DNA from: Nitzschia sp. DOCU1
Lineage: Eukaryota; Bacillariophyta; Bacillariophyceae; Bacillariales; Bacillariaceae
Direction of reading: 5' to 3'
DNA length: 64,000 nt
Assembly: GCA_951394045.1 (NCBI GenBank)
Contig: OX596000.1
Span: forward strand, 1,426,001 to 1,490,000
Position numbers and translations under genes: made by a program
Part shown: positions 42,655 to 53,265 of the stretch, in pieces
Layout of the letters: each line of letters starts with the position of its first letter
Numbering within the stretch: the stretch's first letter is position 1
Notes under the pieces: generated by a model
What the model was told of the DNA's origin: nothing
What the model saw: the letters and a program-made list of their open reading frames with translations, nothing else
Databases searched by the model: none

Positions 42655-43728
42655 CTAGCATTGCAAAACTTGGGCCCACACACTTGCCCACAATGTTGCC
42701 TTATGAGTATCATTCAGCTTTGTAGTTGCATCTTCAGAAGCATCTGCAACTCCAGATTCATTGGCTGCCTTGAAAAACTTTCTGAACGCCTTCTCGAATT
42801 TGATTGTATCATTGACTTCTCCATTGATGGCAGCCATAGTATCTGCTAAGTTGCTGTGAGCCCTAGATGACCAACCTCGACACGTGCGGTCATTGTTTTG
42901 AGGAACAGTGTAGAACTTCAGGTCCTTGAGGACCTTGCCATGCTTCTGGGCATGAGCATGCTTATCAGCGACTTCAAACATGGGCTCCCCATCACCCCCC
43001 TCCTGTTCCAAGTTTAGGAGTGTTTCTTGCAGTTTCTCAGCCTCGTGTGAACTCTTGCATTCTATGCGCCGAGCACCAGTTCTTGTGACAAATGCACTTT
43101 TTACTTCATCATACCGTTCATCTTCTCCAGCACCCTCACCACTTTGGTCATCATTACCACCAGCTTTCTTCTTCTGGAATCTTGCCTACCTTCCACAATC
43201 TCAGCAGCTGCATCATTGTAGAAATGAGAAGGAAATTGGTGGGTGGTGAGAGGGAAAAATCTATAGCAACCACACCCATCGCCCACTTGCTTCTTACCAA
43301 TGAACTTTTTCTTCATTGCATTTGCCATTCTGTGTCTCCAATAGCTCTTTGTTCTTTTTACCACTTTCTTTCCATTGGCTGCCTTCCAATACGTCATTGT
43401 GTACTTACTATCTATTGAGCAATGCCTGGCAATAACCTTTTGAAGTTTTCTGCCATACTTCAAAACTGAAGGCCCTGTAACAAGTTGCATGAGCGGATAC
43501 AACTCAACATTAATGTATCTTTCAATGTCATCATCCATTCTCTGAAACAGATCATCAAGGGATACCACCCCTTCAACGATGTTATCATTGTCTCATGATT
43601 TACCTGACTTTCTTCCACCATTTCAGATTATGTGTTTCTGCTGCCTCTTTTATGAAGAAATTTTGGCTCAAGTGTAGATCAGCCTGCATGATTGCCCATT
43701 CAAAAGTATGGCGAGCTCCATCCTCCAT
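42655..43728 (-). pseudogene. unrecognised decayed gene in three frames
   Basis: On the minus strand three segments with coding character follow each other: 43728-43603 (FEWAIMQADLHLSQNFF), 43590 to about 43160 (SLDDLFQRMDDDIERYI ... FPLTTHQFPSHFYNDAAAEI) and about 43180 to 42655 (DERYDEVKSAFVTRTGARR ... FKAANESGVADASED). Each switch needs a frameshift, and the apparent gaps are too short for introns. I do not recognise the protein. It may come from a mobile element, as the area is rich in repeats. Confidence 0.4.
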
Positions 43729-43929
43729 TCAAAATATTCCAATTAACAAAAGAGTGAGGTCCGTGCAGACATTGGTCCAGGCCAGTGCATGTGCATGCCT
43801 AAGTAAGAAAAATTTTCTTGGATTCAGCATGACGGCAATGCTCACAGTGTGTCCTCACATTGTCACAGTGCATCCCAAATATGAGATATAATCAGGTGCC
43901 AAGAAGAAGCATACTTTACCACTCCCCCC

Positions 43930-45765
43930 CAACTTTACCCTGCCAAAAGAGCTCGTGCTAGTAGCTAGCACAAAGAAACACTGTTTGCATTGACTCTAAA
44001 GGACAACACATTGTAGCCAGCTAGAAACTGAAACACCTCCTGCTGTATTGCAAGATGGTAGTAATGGTCCAAGTCCTAGATGAATCCGAGCTCTGGCTGT
44101 GGAGTAATGGCAGTTGCCGTCATCCTGCATGGAACATCTCGCTCTAGCTTGCAAAATGGGGCACTTTTTGTGTTGACTCAATGACAACACACCATAGCCT
44201 GGAAGAAATTGAATCTAGTCTTGATGCCATGGAATCCAATTGTTTTGAATCAAGTCCTAGATGAAACCGAGCTCTGGGTGTGGAGTAATGGCAGTTGCCG
44301 TCATCCTGCATGGAACATCTCGCTCTAGCTTGCAAAATGGGGCACTTTTTGTGTTGACGCAATGACAACACACCATAGCCTGGAAGAAATTGAATCTAGT
44401 CTTGATGCCATGGAATCCAATTGTTTTGAATCAAGTCCTAGATGAAACCGAGCTCTGGGTGTGGAGTAATGGCAGTTGCCGTCATCCTGCATGGAACATC
44501 TTGTGCTTGCTAGCAAAAACCACTGTTTCAAAATACTCTTTACCAATACTTGTCAGATCCTGCTAGAACTTGGATCTAGTCTTGATGCATTCAAAGACAG
44601 TTGTTGGGACCAACTCCTACTTGGATCAGAGGTTTGGGGTTGGAGTGGTGGCAGTTAGTCTTGTTGCTCTGTATCATCTCGTTGTGTAAGAAGACAGCTC
44701 CAAACACCAATGTTTCAAACTAATCTTGACTAATATCTGTCGGATTCTGATGGAATTTGAATCTAGTCTTGACGCAATCAAAGATGATTGATGAGACCAA
44801 CTCCTACCAGGATCTGAGCTTTCGCCGTGGAGCTGTCACAGGTTCTCTTGCCCCTGCGTGATGTATCGTGTAGGCCGGCAACAAATGCCACTCTTTGGCA
44901 CGTTGCTCGCTCAATATGGGCCCAAATCATTTCAAACTTGGATGGGGTCTTGATGCCTACCATGATGGATGTTGGGACCAGCTCCTACATGGATCGGCAG
45001 AAGAATCGTGGAGCTGTCGCAGTTTCTCTTGCCCCTGCGTGATGTATCGTGTAGGACAGCACCAAATGCCACTCTTTGGCACGTTGCTCGCTCAATATGG
45101 GCCCAAATCATTTCAAACTTGGATGGGGTCTTGATGACTACCATGATGGATGTTGGGACCAGCTCCTACATGGATCGGCAGAAGAATCGTGGAGCTGTCG
45201 CAGTTTCTCTTGCCCCTGCGTGATGTATCGTGTAGGACAGCACCAAATGCCACTCTTTGGCACGTTGCTCGCTCAATATGGGCCCAAATCATTTCAAACT
45301 TGGATGGGGTCTTGATGCCTACCATGATGGATGTTGGGACCAGCTCCTACATGGATCGGCGGAAGAATCTTTGAGCTGTCACAGTTTCTCTTGCCCCTGC
45401 GTGATGTATCGTGTAGGCCGGCAACAAATGCCACTCTTTGGCGCCTTGCTCGCTCGATATGGGCCCAAATCATTTCACACTTGGATGTAGTCTTGATGCC
45501 TACCATGATGGATGTTGGGACCAGCTCCTACATGGATCGGCGGAAGAATCGTTGAGCTGTCACAGTTTCTCTTGCCCCTGCGTGATGTATCGTGTAGGAC
45601 AGCACCAAATGCCACTCTTTGGCACGTTGCTCGCTCAATATGGGCCCAAATCATTTCACACTTGGATGTAGTCTTGATGCCTACCATGATGGATGTTGGG
45701 ACCAACTCCTACATGGATCGGCGCAAGAATTGTGGAGCTGTTGCAGTTTCTCTTGCCCCTGCAAA
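43930..45765. repeat. tandem array of about ten 181-bp satellite units
   Basis: Equivalent points recur every 181 bases, for example GGCAGTTGCCGTCATCCTGC at 44110, 44291 and 44472 and CTCTTTGG at 44891, 45072, 45253, 45434 and 45615. Units in the right half are very alike; those toward the left are increasingly divergent but keep the period. The unit length is not a multiple of three, so the many 60-80 codon frames here are shadows. The last unit overlaps the 3' end of the minus-strand gene ending at 45681. Confidence 0.92.
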
Positions 45766-46466
45766 TCCGGTTCGCTACTTACTTCATCCACCACGGAAGA
45801 GTTGTTAATGATTTTGTAGTAGAGTTCATCTACAAAGGCTAGGAGATGGGCATAGCGGGAGCAACCATCCATGGCACAATCATCCGAGAACTTGAGAGCC
45901 TCCTCAAGCTTTCTGTATGAGAGATGGTAACGGTTGGTAATCCTGTCCCGTTTTAGAAGCCATCCTCTTGTCTGCAAGTAACTGTGGATTGTCTTGTATT
46001 CTAGCTGGAGGGCCAGAGCTTTAGTGACCCTCCAGCAGTTGGCGAAGTAGGCGATCTGTCTGCGGCGCGGCTTGTGCCTTATATATGGCAGCGATGTAAA
46101 TTCGGGTATGATGGTGATTGGGCCCTGGCGCCGGTAGGAGAGCTTCTTGAGCTTGCTCTCCACCACAGAGCGGAAAGAGGCTTGGACCAGCTCTAACCCA
46201 AGGCCATTGACGAAGCTTTGCAGGTCGTTGCCCTGCTCTTTTATCTCGTCATCCTCCATGTCCAATTCGTGGTGGTAGGATTCTAAATCCAGAATGAATT
46301 TGGAATCCCCCACAACCGAGGACTGCTGCTGCTCATCCTTGTCCTTGTTGTTGTATTCGTTTTCGTCCTCATATTCGTCGTCATCAGATTCAGAGTCTTC
46401 ACATTCCACCAAGCACGATTGTAGTTTTGCTGATGAAATGCGGATGCGAAGAGGGGTACTGCTCAT
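45681..46466 (-). CDS. hypothetical protein with acidic N-terminal region and basic core
   Basis: From ATG at 46466 (MSSTPLRIRISS) 261 residues. The frame is open 106 codons further upstream to 46784, but that part crosses a perfect hairpin and looks non-coding. Residues 28-60 are acidic (ESDDDEYEDENEY). A central basic region (RRQGPITIIPEF, HKPRRRQIAYFANCWRVTKAL) resembles a DNA-binding or core domain, followed by YLQTRGWLLKRDRITNRYHL. The last 20-25 residues are encoded by the edge of the 181-bp satellite, so the original C-terminus was probably replaced. I do not recognise the family. Confidence 0.5.
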   Translation of the reverse strand: MSSTPLRIRISSAKLQSCLVECEDSESDDDEYEDENEYNNKDKDEQQQSSVVGDSKFILDLESYHHELDMEDDEIKEQGNDLQSFVNGLGLELVQASFRSVVESKLKKLSYRRQGPITIIPEFTSLPYIRHKPRRRQIAYFANCWRVTKALALQLEYKTIHSYLQTRGWLLKRDRITNRYHLSYRKLEEALKFSDDCAMDGCSRYAHLLAFVDELYYKIINNSSVVDEVSSEPDLQGQEKLQQLHNSCADPCRSWSQHPSW

Positions 46467-46561
46467 GGTTGTTGTTTGGTTCTTTGTGGATGAATGGCTT
46501 GGTGATTTGCCATTTAATTGTCTCTCTCCAACAGCGAGCAAAACAGCGAGAGACAGGGCCT

Positions 46562-46636
46562 GTAGAATTCTACAGGCAAGTTGTGGCCTCAAAATTTTGG
46601 GAATTTTGAGGCCACAACTTGGCTGTAGGATTCTAC
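46562..46636. repeat. 35-bp inverted repeat with perfect 20-bp core
   Basis: CAAGTTGTGGCCTCAAAATT (46577-46596) and its exact complement at 46602-46621 enclose five bases. The stem extends outward through GTAGAATTCTACAG and its near complement, about 35 bases with two mismatches. It could be a small fold-back element or a structure in the 5' leader of the minus-strand gene starting at 46466. Confidence 0.85.
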
Positions 46637-46784
46637 GTGCAAAGAATATCTGCAAATCCACGTGCATGGGTTCCTTGGAACTGTCTGGGTGAAAATTATG
46701 GGCAGAGTCAGTGATCTGTCGAATCTGCATGTTGTTGCGGGGAACTTTGAGCCGCACAGTGCGCGCACTGCCTAGCAGCTGCAA

Positions 46785-47924
46785 GGCACCTTTCCTTTCC
46801 GTGGTACCCTATGTTCCACAAGAATTGTTCCGATCATTTTTATACAGGCTGATTGGTGTGTACAAAATATGTTCAATTAGTGGCATATGAGATTGGGCTA
46901 AGCATAAGTAGTTTCACCGGATACTGGGAATTTAATCGAGGAATTTCTCTTGGGCTACTTCAACTTGTTTGATTCATCCGATAATTAATGATTATTGTAA
47001 TAAATATAATTCCACAAAATAAGCCTCCCTGTTGGTGTGGGCACAAATCCGCCACTGTGGAAGTCATTGGTTCTTTTTAGCAACAATTTGGGGTTTCTCC
47101 GAGTCAGTGGGTGCAATTGGGAGTCACACAGTGAAAACAAGACTCAATACGTCATCAGGAGACTTCGGCTGATTGTCATGTGGCCTCGGGGTCTAGATGT
47201 GACGGGGTTCTTGTTAGTTGACAACCGGGCGACAAGTGCGAGTCCTTCAACTTTCGTAAAACGTTTCCACATCGAAGAAAGTTGTACGGGAATGAGCTGC
47301 AAATACCAGTGTCTATGGAGGACCAAGGGAAAAGGAACGAGTGAGCCCCCAAACCGACAACACAACAAGCCTTTCTGTGCCAATTGTCGAAACGACAGGT
47401 CGTCCAGTTTTATCTAGAGTATATCACGAAGTACATCAAGAATGCCCATGATGATGATGGTGGAAGCTTCTCGTTCCATACCCACACTTCACTGTGAGAG
47501 CAGTCGGGGAATCGGTGCAGACGCCTCCCTCCGAATGAGAATGTAGCCCCACAGTGCGCAATAGCAAAGTCCGGTCCGATCGCTCAACTTGGGCTGCCTG
47601 GTTTCTGGGATTCATTGCCAGACATTCAATCTATCTACCAATGATGCGTTCGTATCTCTAATATACGCAACAGAAACTACTGTAGTCTTGTCTTATCGTT
47701 TCTATTCTGAAATTTTTCGAATAACGACCGTTGTTTCCATATCGTCTCTTCGCCGCGAAGGGGGATCGGTGGGCTGTGACTTTCACAACGTAACTCCCTC
47801 AGCCCCTCTAGAGTACTAAATAGAAGCGTTGGTGGCAATGTTGTGAATTATTCAATATACTATGTAGTCAATCGATAATCTGTAAACGCACGAAACTTTG
47901 TAGCATCAGATTTGCAATGAGGCT
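46785..47924. other. intergenic, nothing supportable
   Basis: A 126-codon plus frame (47037-47417) and shorter ones exist but show no domain or composition that supports a gene. It includes the 3' flank of the glycosyltransferase gene ending at 47925. Confidence 0.4.
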
Positions 47925-50366
47925 CTACACCCCGGCCGAAAGGACGACTTTCTTGCCAAATATAAAGCGTTTCATTCCTTTGAACAGCTCCCTTCTCTCG
48001 CGCCTTTGGTGTCGCAGAGCAGCCTTCTCCTCCGGGGTGAAAGTCTCACTCTTAGGTTCTGAATTCAATGAGGGCGATCTTTCGCCTGAGCCTTCCTCTG
48101 GTGAGACGGAATTTTCCTTGAGACTTGACTTCTTACTTCTCCTTTCCCCGCCTCCCGTGCTTGTATCTGATCCCAATTCATCGTCAGAGAATGAGAGAGA
48201 GAGATCTCGGGTACTTCCATCTTCATGAGAAGCAGGAGAAGCGCCGCCATTATCCATGTCCGAAGCAAAGGATATCATTCGGTATTGAATAACTTTGGAG
48301 TTGTTAACATTTCCGGCAGCGTCCTCCGCAAAAGCAACGGAGGCGCCAGGCGAAGAAGCCGAAGATTGCGAAGATAGGGACTTGATGCCTGCCTGCGTCA
48401 GTTGTTGCCCTTGGAAGCGGATCTTCCATACCGCAAGCATGACAATCCAATAGGTTGCATACACCGCAGCAGCACAGCTCAGATAAAAAACTTCACGGGC
48501 TTTGTTGTAGTCGTTGACAACGCAAGTATAAATGAGTCCCCCAACCACGGCAGCGAACCAGACAGATACTGGAATAAGTGCATTGTATGTAGTCAGTAGG
48601 TTCTTTCGACCGGATGTACCCCAATTCTTCTTGCGTATCGTAAGGATCGCGAACGGCTTGGCGGGAAGCAACGATGTGACATAAAGACACGAGTATAGAC
48701 TCAGGAACATCATAAGACCGTTCCGTCGCACCAAAGAAGCTAAAAACCCCTTGAAGAGTCCCACCAACTGGATGACGATGAGAAGTGACAACAGGGCCCA
48801 CAGGCTTCCTGACCATGTGAGAGTCAGAATCGTGTAAATGATAAAAAAGGGAAAAGTGCCTGAAAAGATGGCATCAATCGTCATCCAGAGGTTGTGTTTA
48901 TGCCACCATAGACTGTTGAACAACCATTCACGGTAATAGCTTTTGGTCCAACGTATTTGCTGCGACAACCAGCGAAGGTAGCTGGACGGCGTCTCGGTGC
49001 GACAAAAAGAGCGGGGGTTGTACCGAGTGTCGTAACCAAGTTGCAGGATTCTATTCGTCAAATGACGATCGTCGCCAAAAGTTGAAACGTCACCCAAGAA
49101 CTTTTGGTCGGACCACAAGTCAACAATTTGGCTGACAAGTGACATGCGATAGAGCCCGATAGGCCCAGAAATGCATGCAACTACACCAAAGTAGCTCTGA
49201 CTCGCACGCTCGATGTTGAAGGCCACCCAGTACCGAAGACTGCTGAGAAAAGAAATAAATGAATCCCCGGCGTTCCAAATCTGGACGTCACCTCCAACAG
49301 CGCCAGTATGCGGCTGTGCTTCGAGCACCCAGGCTAGTTCGGCTGTTGCCATTGGGTCCAGTTGGGTATCGGAATCGCAGACCTGGACGAAATCGACCTT
49401 GTCCTTCAGAGCCTTGAACGCAGTGTACATGACTTCTCGTTTTCCTGCCCACTTTTGCATGATGAGAATGAACTGATTTCTCTCGACGCATTCCAACAAC
49501 GAAGCTACTCCGTTTTCGCTATCGCTGAGACCTTCGGGGAGCTCGTGGAAATTATAGTCCCAGCGGAAAAAAGCACCCTCCTCTCCGAATTGCTTCATGA
49601 CATCGCTGAATATTTCGGCCATATAGAGAGAATCATGACCGTTTCCGTCGATGCAGCAGAGCACTTTGATATTTTTCCGTGGGTACTTGAGCCTCATAAT
49701 GCCCCTGAGGCACTCCCGGAAATAATCAGGGTCTTCTTGGTGGGCAGAAATCTGGATGCCAATTGTGTGCTGGCTGGTCTCATGGAAATCCTCTGGTGGT
49801 AAACTTTTCCTTGAAGCGCGATGCGACAAGTATGCAAATATGTACTGGCATAGCGTATAGGAAACGAGGAGAGCTCCGTAGGGTCCAAACGCAAATCGTT
49901 CGTCGGGATCTTGAAGAAGCGTGAGGTCATATCCGTACGCAGTGGCCAAAGTAACCACGAGGCCGGCACCAACAACTATTGATATCAACAGACGAATCAA
50001 AGAATAAAACTTCCTGAACCAGGATTTTCCAACTAGAAGTCTGGCGTCAGGAGGCATGGTATCCTTGAGTTCTTTGCCGCTCTTGTAAACCCTTGGGCCA
50101 GCTAGGGGACCAGTTCCGTATCCTCCGTACGAGTATTGCTCGCTCATATAGAGAATTGCGTCCACGGACCAATCGGAGTGGTGTGTGGACATGTCGTCGT
50201 TGTTGGAAATTTCGCTGCCAGCACTCTTTTGGGCGATCTCCCCTTTCGAGCTCATTTTGCTAACGATCATCATGTCGTTGTGTGGGCTGTGCTTCTTTGG
50301 TGAGAATCGAGCAGTAAAATATCCACTGTGAAGATCTGCGACAAAAAAGCAAACGACAAAACCCAA
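47925..50366 (-). CDS. hyaluronan-synthase-like family 2 glycosyltransferase
   Basis: 813 residues, no intron needed. Two membrane segments (about 121-143 and 160-180) precede a cytosolic GT2 domain: substrate region IQISAHQEDP and CIDGNGHDS, metal-binding VCDSDTQLDP (about 329-338), GGDVQIWN, acceptor-site ISGPIGLYR, catalytic TFGDDRHLTNR (about 429-439) and QQIRWTKSYYREW (469-481). A cluster of membrane segments follows (about 500-650), including SLLPAKPFAILTI and NWGTSGRKN, which are characteristic of hyaluronan synthases and less like fungal chitin synthases. The Ser/acidic C-terminal tail (about 660-813) is extra. The enzyme should polymerise a UDP-sugar and export the chain at the plasma membrane; whether the product is hyaluronan, chitin or another glycan cannot be told from sequence. 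The start is uncertain; ATGs at residues 32, 33, 38 or 59 are alternatives. Confidence 0.88.
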   Translation of the reverse strand: MGFVVCFFVADLHSGYFTARFSPKKHSPHNDMMIVSKMSSKGEIAQKSAGSEISNNDDMSTHHSDWSVDAILYMSEQYSYGGYGTGPLAGPRVYKSGKELKDTMPPDARLLVGKSWFRKFYSLIRLLISIVVGAGLVVTLATAYGYDLTLLQDPDERFAFGPYGALLVSYTLCQYIFAYLSHRASRKSLPPEDFHETSQHTIGIQISAHQEDPDYFRECLRGIMRLKYPRKNIKVLCCIDGNGHDSLYMAEIFSDVMKQFGEEGAFFRWDYNFHELPEGLSDSENGVASLLECVERNQFILIMQKWAGKREVMYTAFKALKDKVDFVQVCDSDTQLDPMATAELAWVLEAQPHTGAVGGDVQIWNAGDSFISFLSSLRYWVAFNIERASQSYFGVVACISGPIGLYRMSLVSQIVDLWSDQKFLGDVSTFGDDRHLTNRILQLGYDTRYNPRSFCRTETPSSYLRWLSQQIRWTKSYYREWLFNSLWWHKHNLWMTIDAIFSGTFPFFIIYTILTLTWSGSLWALLSLLIVIQLVGLFKGFLASLVRRNGLMMFLSLYSCLYVTSLLPAKPFAILTIRKKNWGTSGRKNLLTTYNALIPVSVWFAAVVGGLIYTCVVNDYNKAREVFYLSCAAAVYATYWIVMLAVWKIRFQGQQLTQAGIKSLSSQSSASSPGASVAFAEDAAGNVNNSKVIQYRMISFASDMDNGGASPASHEDGSTRDLSLSFSDDELGSDTSTGGGERRSKKSSLKENSVSPEEGSGERSPSLNSEPKSETFTPEEKAALRHQRRERRELFKGMKRFIFGKKVVLSAGV

Positions 50367-50559
50367 AGAATGAGGAAGAGACCAGAGTAAGTTTTGGAAG
50401 ATTTCACGAACAATTCATTCAGCATTCTTCTCCGCACCTGCAATCACAGCCTGCGAACCTTTCTCAAAGACCAGCAGTCCAAACTCGAAAGTGGTCGTTT
50501 TTGGTATGAATGACTTTTGATGGATGCACTGCCGGCGATATTTTGTGAAATCTTTTTTT
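50367..50559. other. upstream region of the glycosyltransferase gene
   Basis: Short promoter-sized spacer between the gene start at 50366 and the repeat array. Confidence 0.4.
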
Positions 50560-51160
50560 GTGTGCGCTCAAAAAACGGAAGATCCAAACGCAAAGAAGAT
50601 CGGACGGAAGATGTTGCCGAGATAAAATGGGCCCAAACGAAGGGAATTCGTCGACGGTATTCCCATTTCCAGCTCCATGCCTCATATTTGTGTGATCTAA
50701 AAAGCGAAGATCGAAACGCAAAGAATGATGGTGCCAAATGTTTTTCGGCATGAAAGAGGTCCAAGAGAAGGGAGCTTGGCAGTGGCGTTCCCGTTTCGTC
50801 CGCCCCAAAAGCGAAGATCGAAACGTAAAGAACATTGGACGGAAGGTGTTGTTGCCGGCATGAAATGGATCCAAAGGAAGGGAACTCGTCGACGGCATTC
50901 CCAATCTGCCTCATATTTGTGTGGTCTAAACAGCCAAGATCGAAACGCAAAGAATGATGGCGCAAAGGATTTTTGTTCCTGGATGAAAGAGGTCCAAGAG
51001 AAGGGGGCTCAGCGACAGCGTTCCCATTTTCCTGGGACTGCACTGCTGAAACAACACGAAAACACGAACACCATCAGATGTTTCCGCCGCCATGGAATAG
51101 GTCCAAGAGAAGTGAGGTTCGGCGACGGCGTTCCCATTTTACAGGGAATATGTTTTATTG
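50560..51160. repeat. degenerate tandem repeats of about 105-130 bp
   Basis: Motifs recur in order: GAAGATCGAAACGCAAAGAA (near 50578, 50706, 50813, 50936), GGCATGAAA followed by GGTCCAAGAGAAGGG, and CGACGGCGTTCCCATTT. About five units of unequal length are visible. Frames here are artefacts of the repeat. Confidence 0.75.
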
Positions 51161-51270
51161 AGTGCACTGAAACAACACGAACTCCATCATGTGCAAAATG
51201 GCAAGCCTAAAAAACAGCAGCGGGTCATCAGTTGCAAGGCGTGTGGGGTCCGGCACGGCCGAGATAGGCC

Positions 51271-51347
51271 CATATTGTTGTAATTGCAACAAGGCGATAG
51301 CCGCCGACCTTGGGCCGGTTTGGGCGCAAGATTGGCCATCGGAAATA
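51271..51347 (+). repeat. direct repeat flanking the TIR unit, left copy
   Basis: TATTGTTGTAATTGCAACAAGG then CGCCGACCTTGGGCCGGTTTGG and GCGCAAGATTGG recur in the same orientation at 52951-53027 with few differences. TTGTTGTAATTGCAACAA is a near-palindrome. Confidence 0.85.
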
Positions 51348-51352
51348 ACACT

Positions 51353-52942
51353 AGGGTGTCCGCGATTTGAATATTGGCGACCCCGAATATCGGAATTAGG
51401 GATTCCCTCCCGTCCCCAATCGTGAGCGCCAGTTTGACGTTTTTGGCGTGTCCGAGATCCCACCTCGAACTGGCGACGGAAGTTGGTGTCCCATCAGACA
51501 TTCCGCTTCGGTTCGTCGCTTCGACGTTCGAACCAGTCGAATGCAAACTTCGACAACATCGACTCTTGCAGTTCGTCACATCCGAATTCGAATCAGTCGT
51601 ATGACATTCGAATGATGCAGATGATGATCCGATCATAAGCTTTTCCCTATCATTGAATAACAGTAGTCTTTGTGACTCTGTTTTACATTATCAACATTTG
51701 TACACCTTGGCGATGCCGCTGGATTCGTGGCCGCAGGGAAAGTGATCTCGTTACTGCTGGTTCCAAGGCACTGAAACAACGACCACGCCCGTAGTGCTCC
51801 ATATCCTAGCTTCTTTTAACATGGTTTCTATTTGTTTAGCATGCTATTTAGGTCTAGAGTTATGCCTGAGTCGTGTCGTTCAAATACCGCAAGTGTTTGC
51901 GTCCATTGTCACGTATGCATATCCATTCGTTCATCGATAGCCGCCCCACTATTTCGAACAATCCAGTATCCTTCTAGCTTCGACGACGACGAATCGCGTC
52001 TGTAGCTATTCCTATCTTCCTCGTCATCGTCTCCATCTGAGACGTCCGTAAAGACGCAGTGATTCACATCCAAGAATTCAGAACCACAGCCGATGTCATG
52101 ATTTCATGATTCCACAAGAGGAGTAGTCTTGCCAGAGGGCGGCGTCCACACAGACAACAGCGGGACCATAGGAAACAATGTTGGCGACTGCCAATTCTTC
52201 GTCTTGTTTCGCAGCCTCATCCCGATCCGTCGGATTAACAGATACATCAGTTCGTCGCATATCCGTAGCCCTTGATGTTTCCGTAGCTGCCTTCTTGATT
52301 CGAATAATCGTCATTGGTGTTCATTCTCACCGCCATCCATTCTTCCGGTAGTAGCCATCGTCGTCGCTATCAGAACTGCCTTGAGAGCGAGTTTCTGTGA
52401 CTTTGCTACGATCTCGCCAACGATCCGCGTCATACTTTGGTTCCATCGTCCCGATGATGGGCCGAATTGGATACCAGCCTGACTCCACAACCATCTCAAC
52501 CAGCACGAAACATCAAACCAGTCGCAACTCGCACTTCGCATAGTATACACATTGGAGTTTGTTTGTCGCTTCAACGTGCGATGATTCTTTTGTTGAATGC
52601 GTTGTTTGATGGATGGGTGACATCGTTGAGTTGCTTCGTTGCAGCGTGTGCCATGGTGTCGATGTGACGATGGTGATGGTTGAGCCAAACGATCCTCGTT
52701 TTGATGACGGTGGCGAATGATGGACTATGACGTAGTTAGGCATATGTTTTGCGTTCCTACTAGAATTTATTTCGTAGAATCCTACATGTTGGAACCCTAA
52801 AGGACTCTGGTGATACAAATCACAAATATCCAAATTAGGCTCTAGAGTTTCGTCGCTAGCAACAACTCTCGGGACGGAATTTTGGGCGCCGGCCGGGTCA
52901 GTCGCCAATCTTGGTCCCCAATATTCAAATCGCGGACACCCT
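51353..52942. mobile_element. TIR-flanked 1.59-kb unit containing a protease pseudogene
   Basis: AGGGTGTCCGCGATTTGAAT starts a 30-base terminal inverted repeat at 51353-51382 that pairs with 52913-52942 at 29 of 30 positions. ACT follows the right end and precedes the left end, which could be a 3-base target duplication. No transposase is visible; the interior holds a decayed papain-type protease. It may be a non-autonomous DNA transposon that captured host sequence. Confidence 0.6.
51909..52688 (-). pseudogene. papain-family (C1A) cysteine protease, decayed
   Basis: Minus-strand frames show pieces of the C-terminal half of a cathepsin: VSYGPAVVCVDAALWQDYSS (52200-52130), then in another frame IGCGSEFLDVNHCVFTD with the catalytic His and YWIVRNSG with the active-site Asn. 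Between them is an acidic Ser-rich insertion. The N-terminal half (52688-52311) is hard to assign and an unambiguous active-site Cys motif was not found. At least two frameshifts make it non-functional. Confidence 0.65.
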
Positions 52943-52950
52943 ACTCTTTT

Positions 52951-53027
52951 TTATATTGTTGTAATTGCAACAAGGCGAGCCGCCGACCTTGGGCCGGTTT
53001 GGGCGCAAGATTGGCGATCGGAAAAAA
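52951..53027 (+). repeat. direct repeat flanking the TIR unit, right copy
   Basis: Same orientation as 51271-51347; lacks the bases AT after CAACAAGGCG and continues ATTGGCGATCGGAAAA. Confidence 0.85.
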
Positions 53028-53265
53028 TATCCCAACACTCTTTTTTAACGTCCGCCAACGCGAGGAGCATAACGTACAAAGGTGTACCGGCGCTACGATA
53101 AAAGTTAAAAGTTACTAATCCGGAAAACTTAAAACTGTATCACCCCTGAAGTTACAACCAACGGTAATCTATGGCTGGACCCCCGTCCGAACAACGGGGG
53201 GGGGAGGGGCGCACGCCGAGTCAGAGTCCCCGCGCATCATCGGCATTTCCCCGCCCTCTTCCACG

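Noticed and set aside
43930..45765. CRISPR-like array
   Set aside because: Units are contiguous 181-base repeats without short constant repeats and unique spacers, and the genome is eukaryotic.
44144..45819. Many 60-98 codon frames on both strands
   Set aside because: They repeat with the 181-bp satellite period and are cut by its frame shift at each unit.
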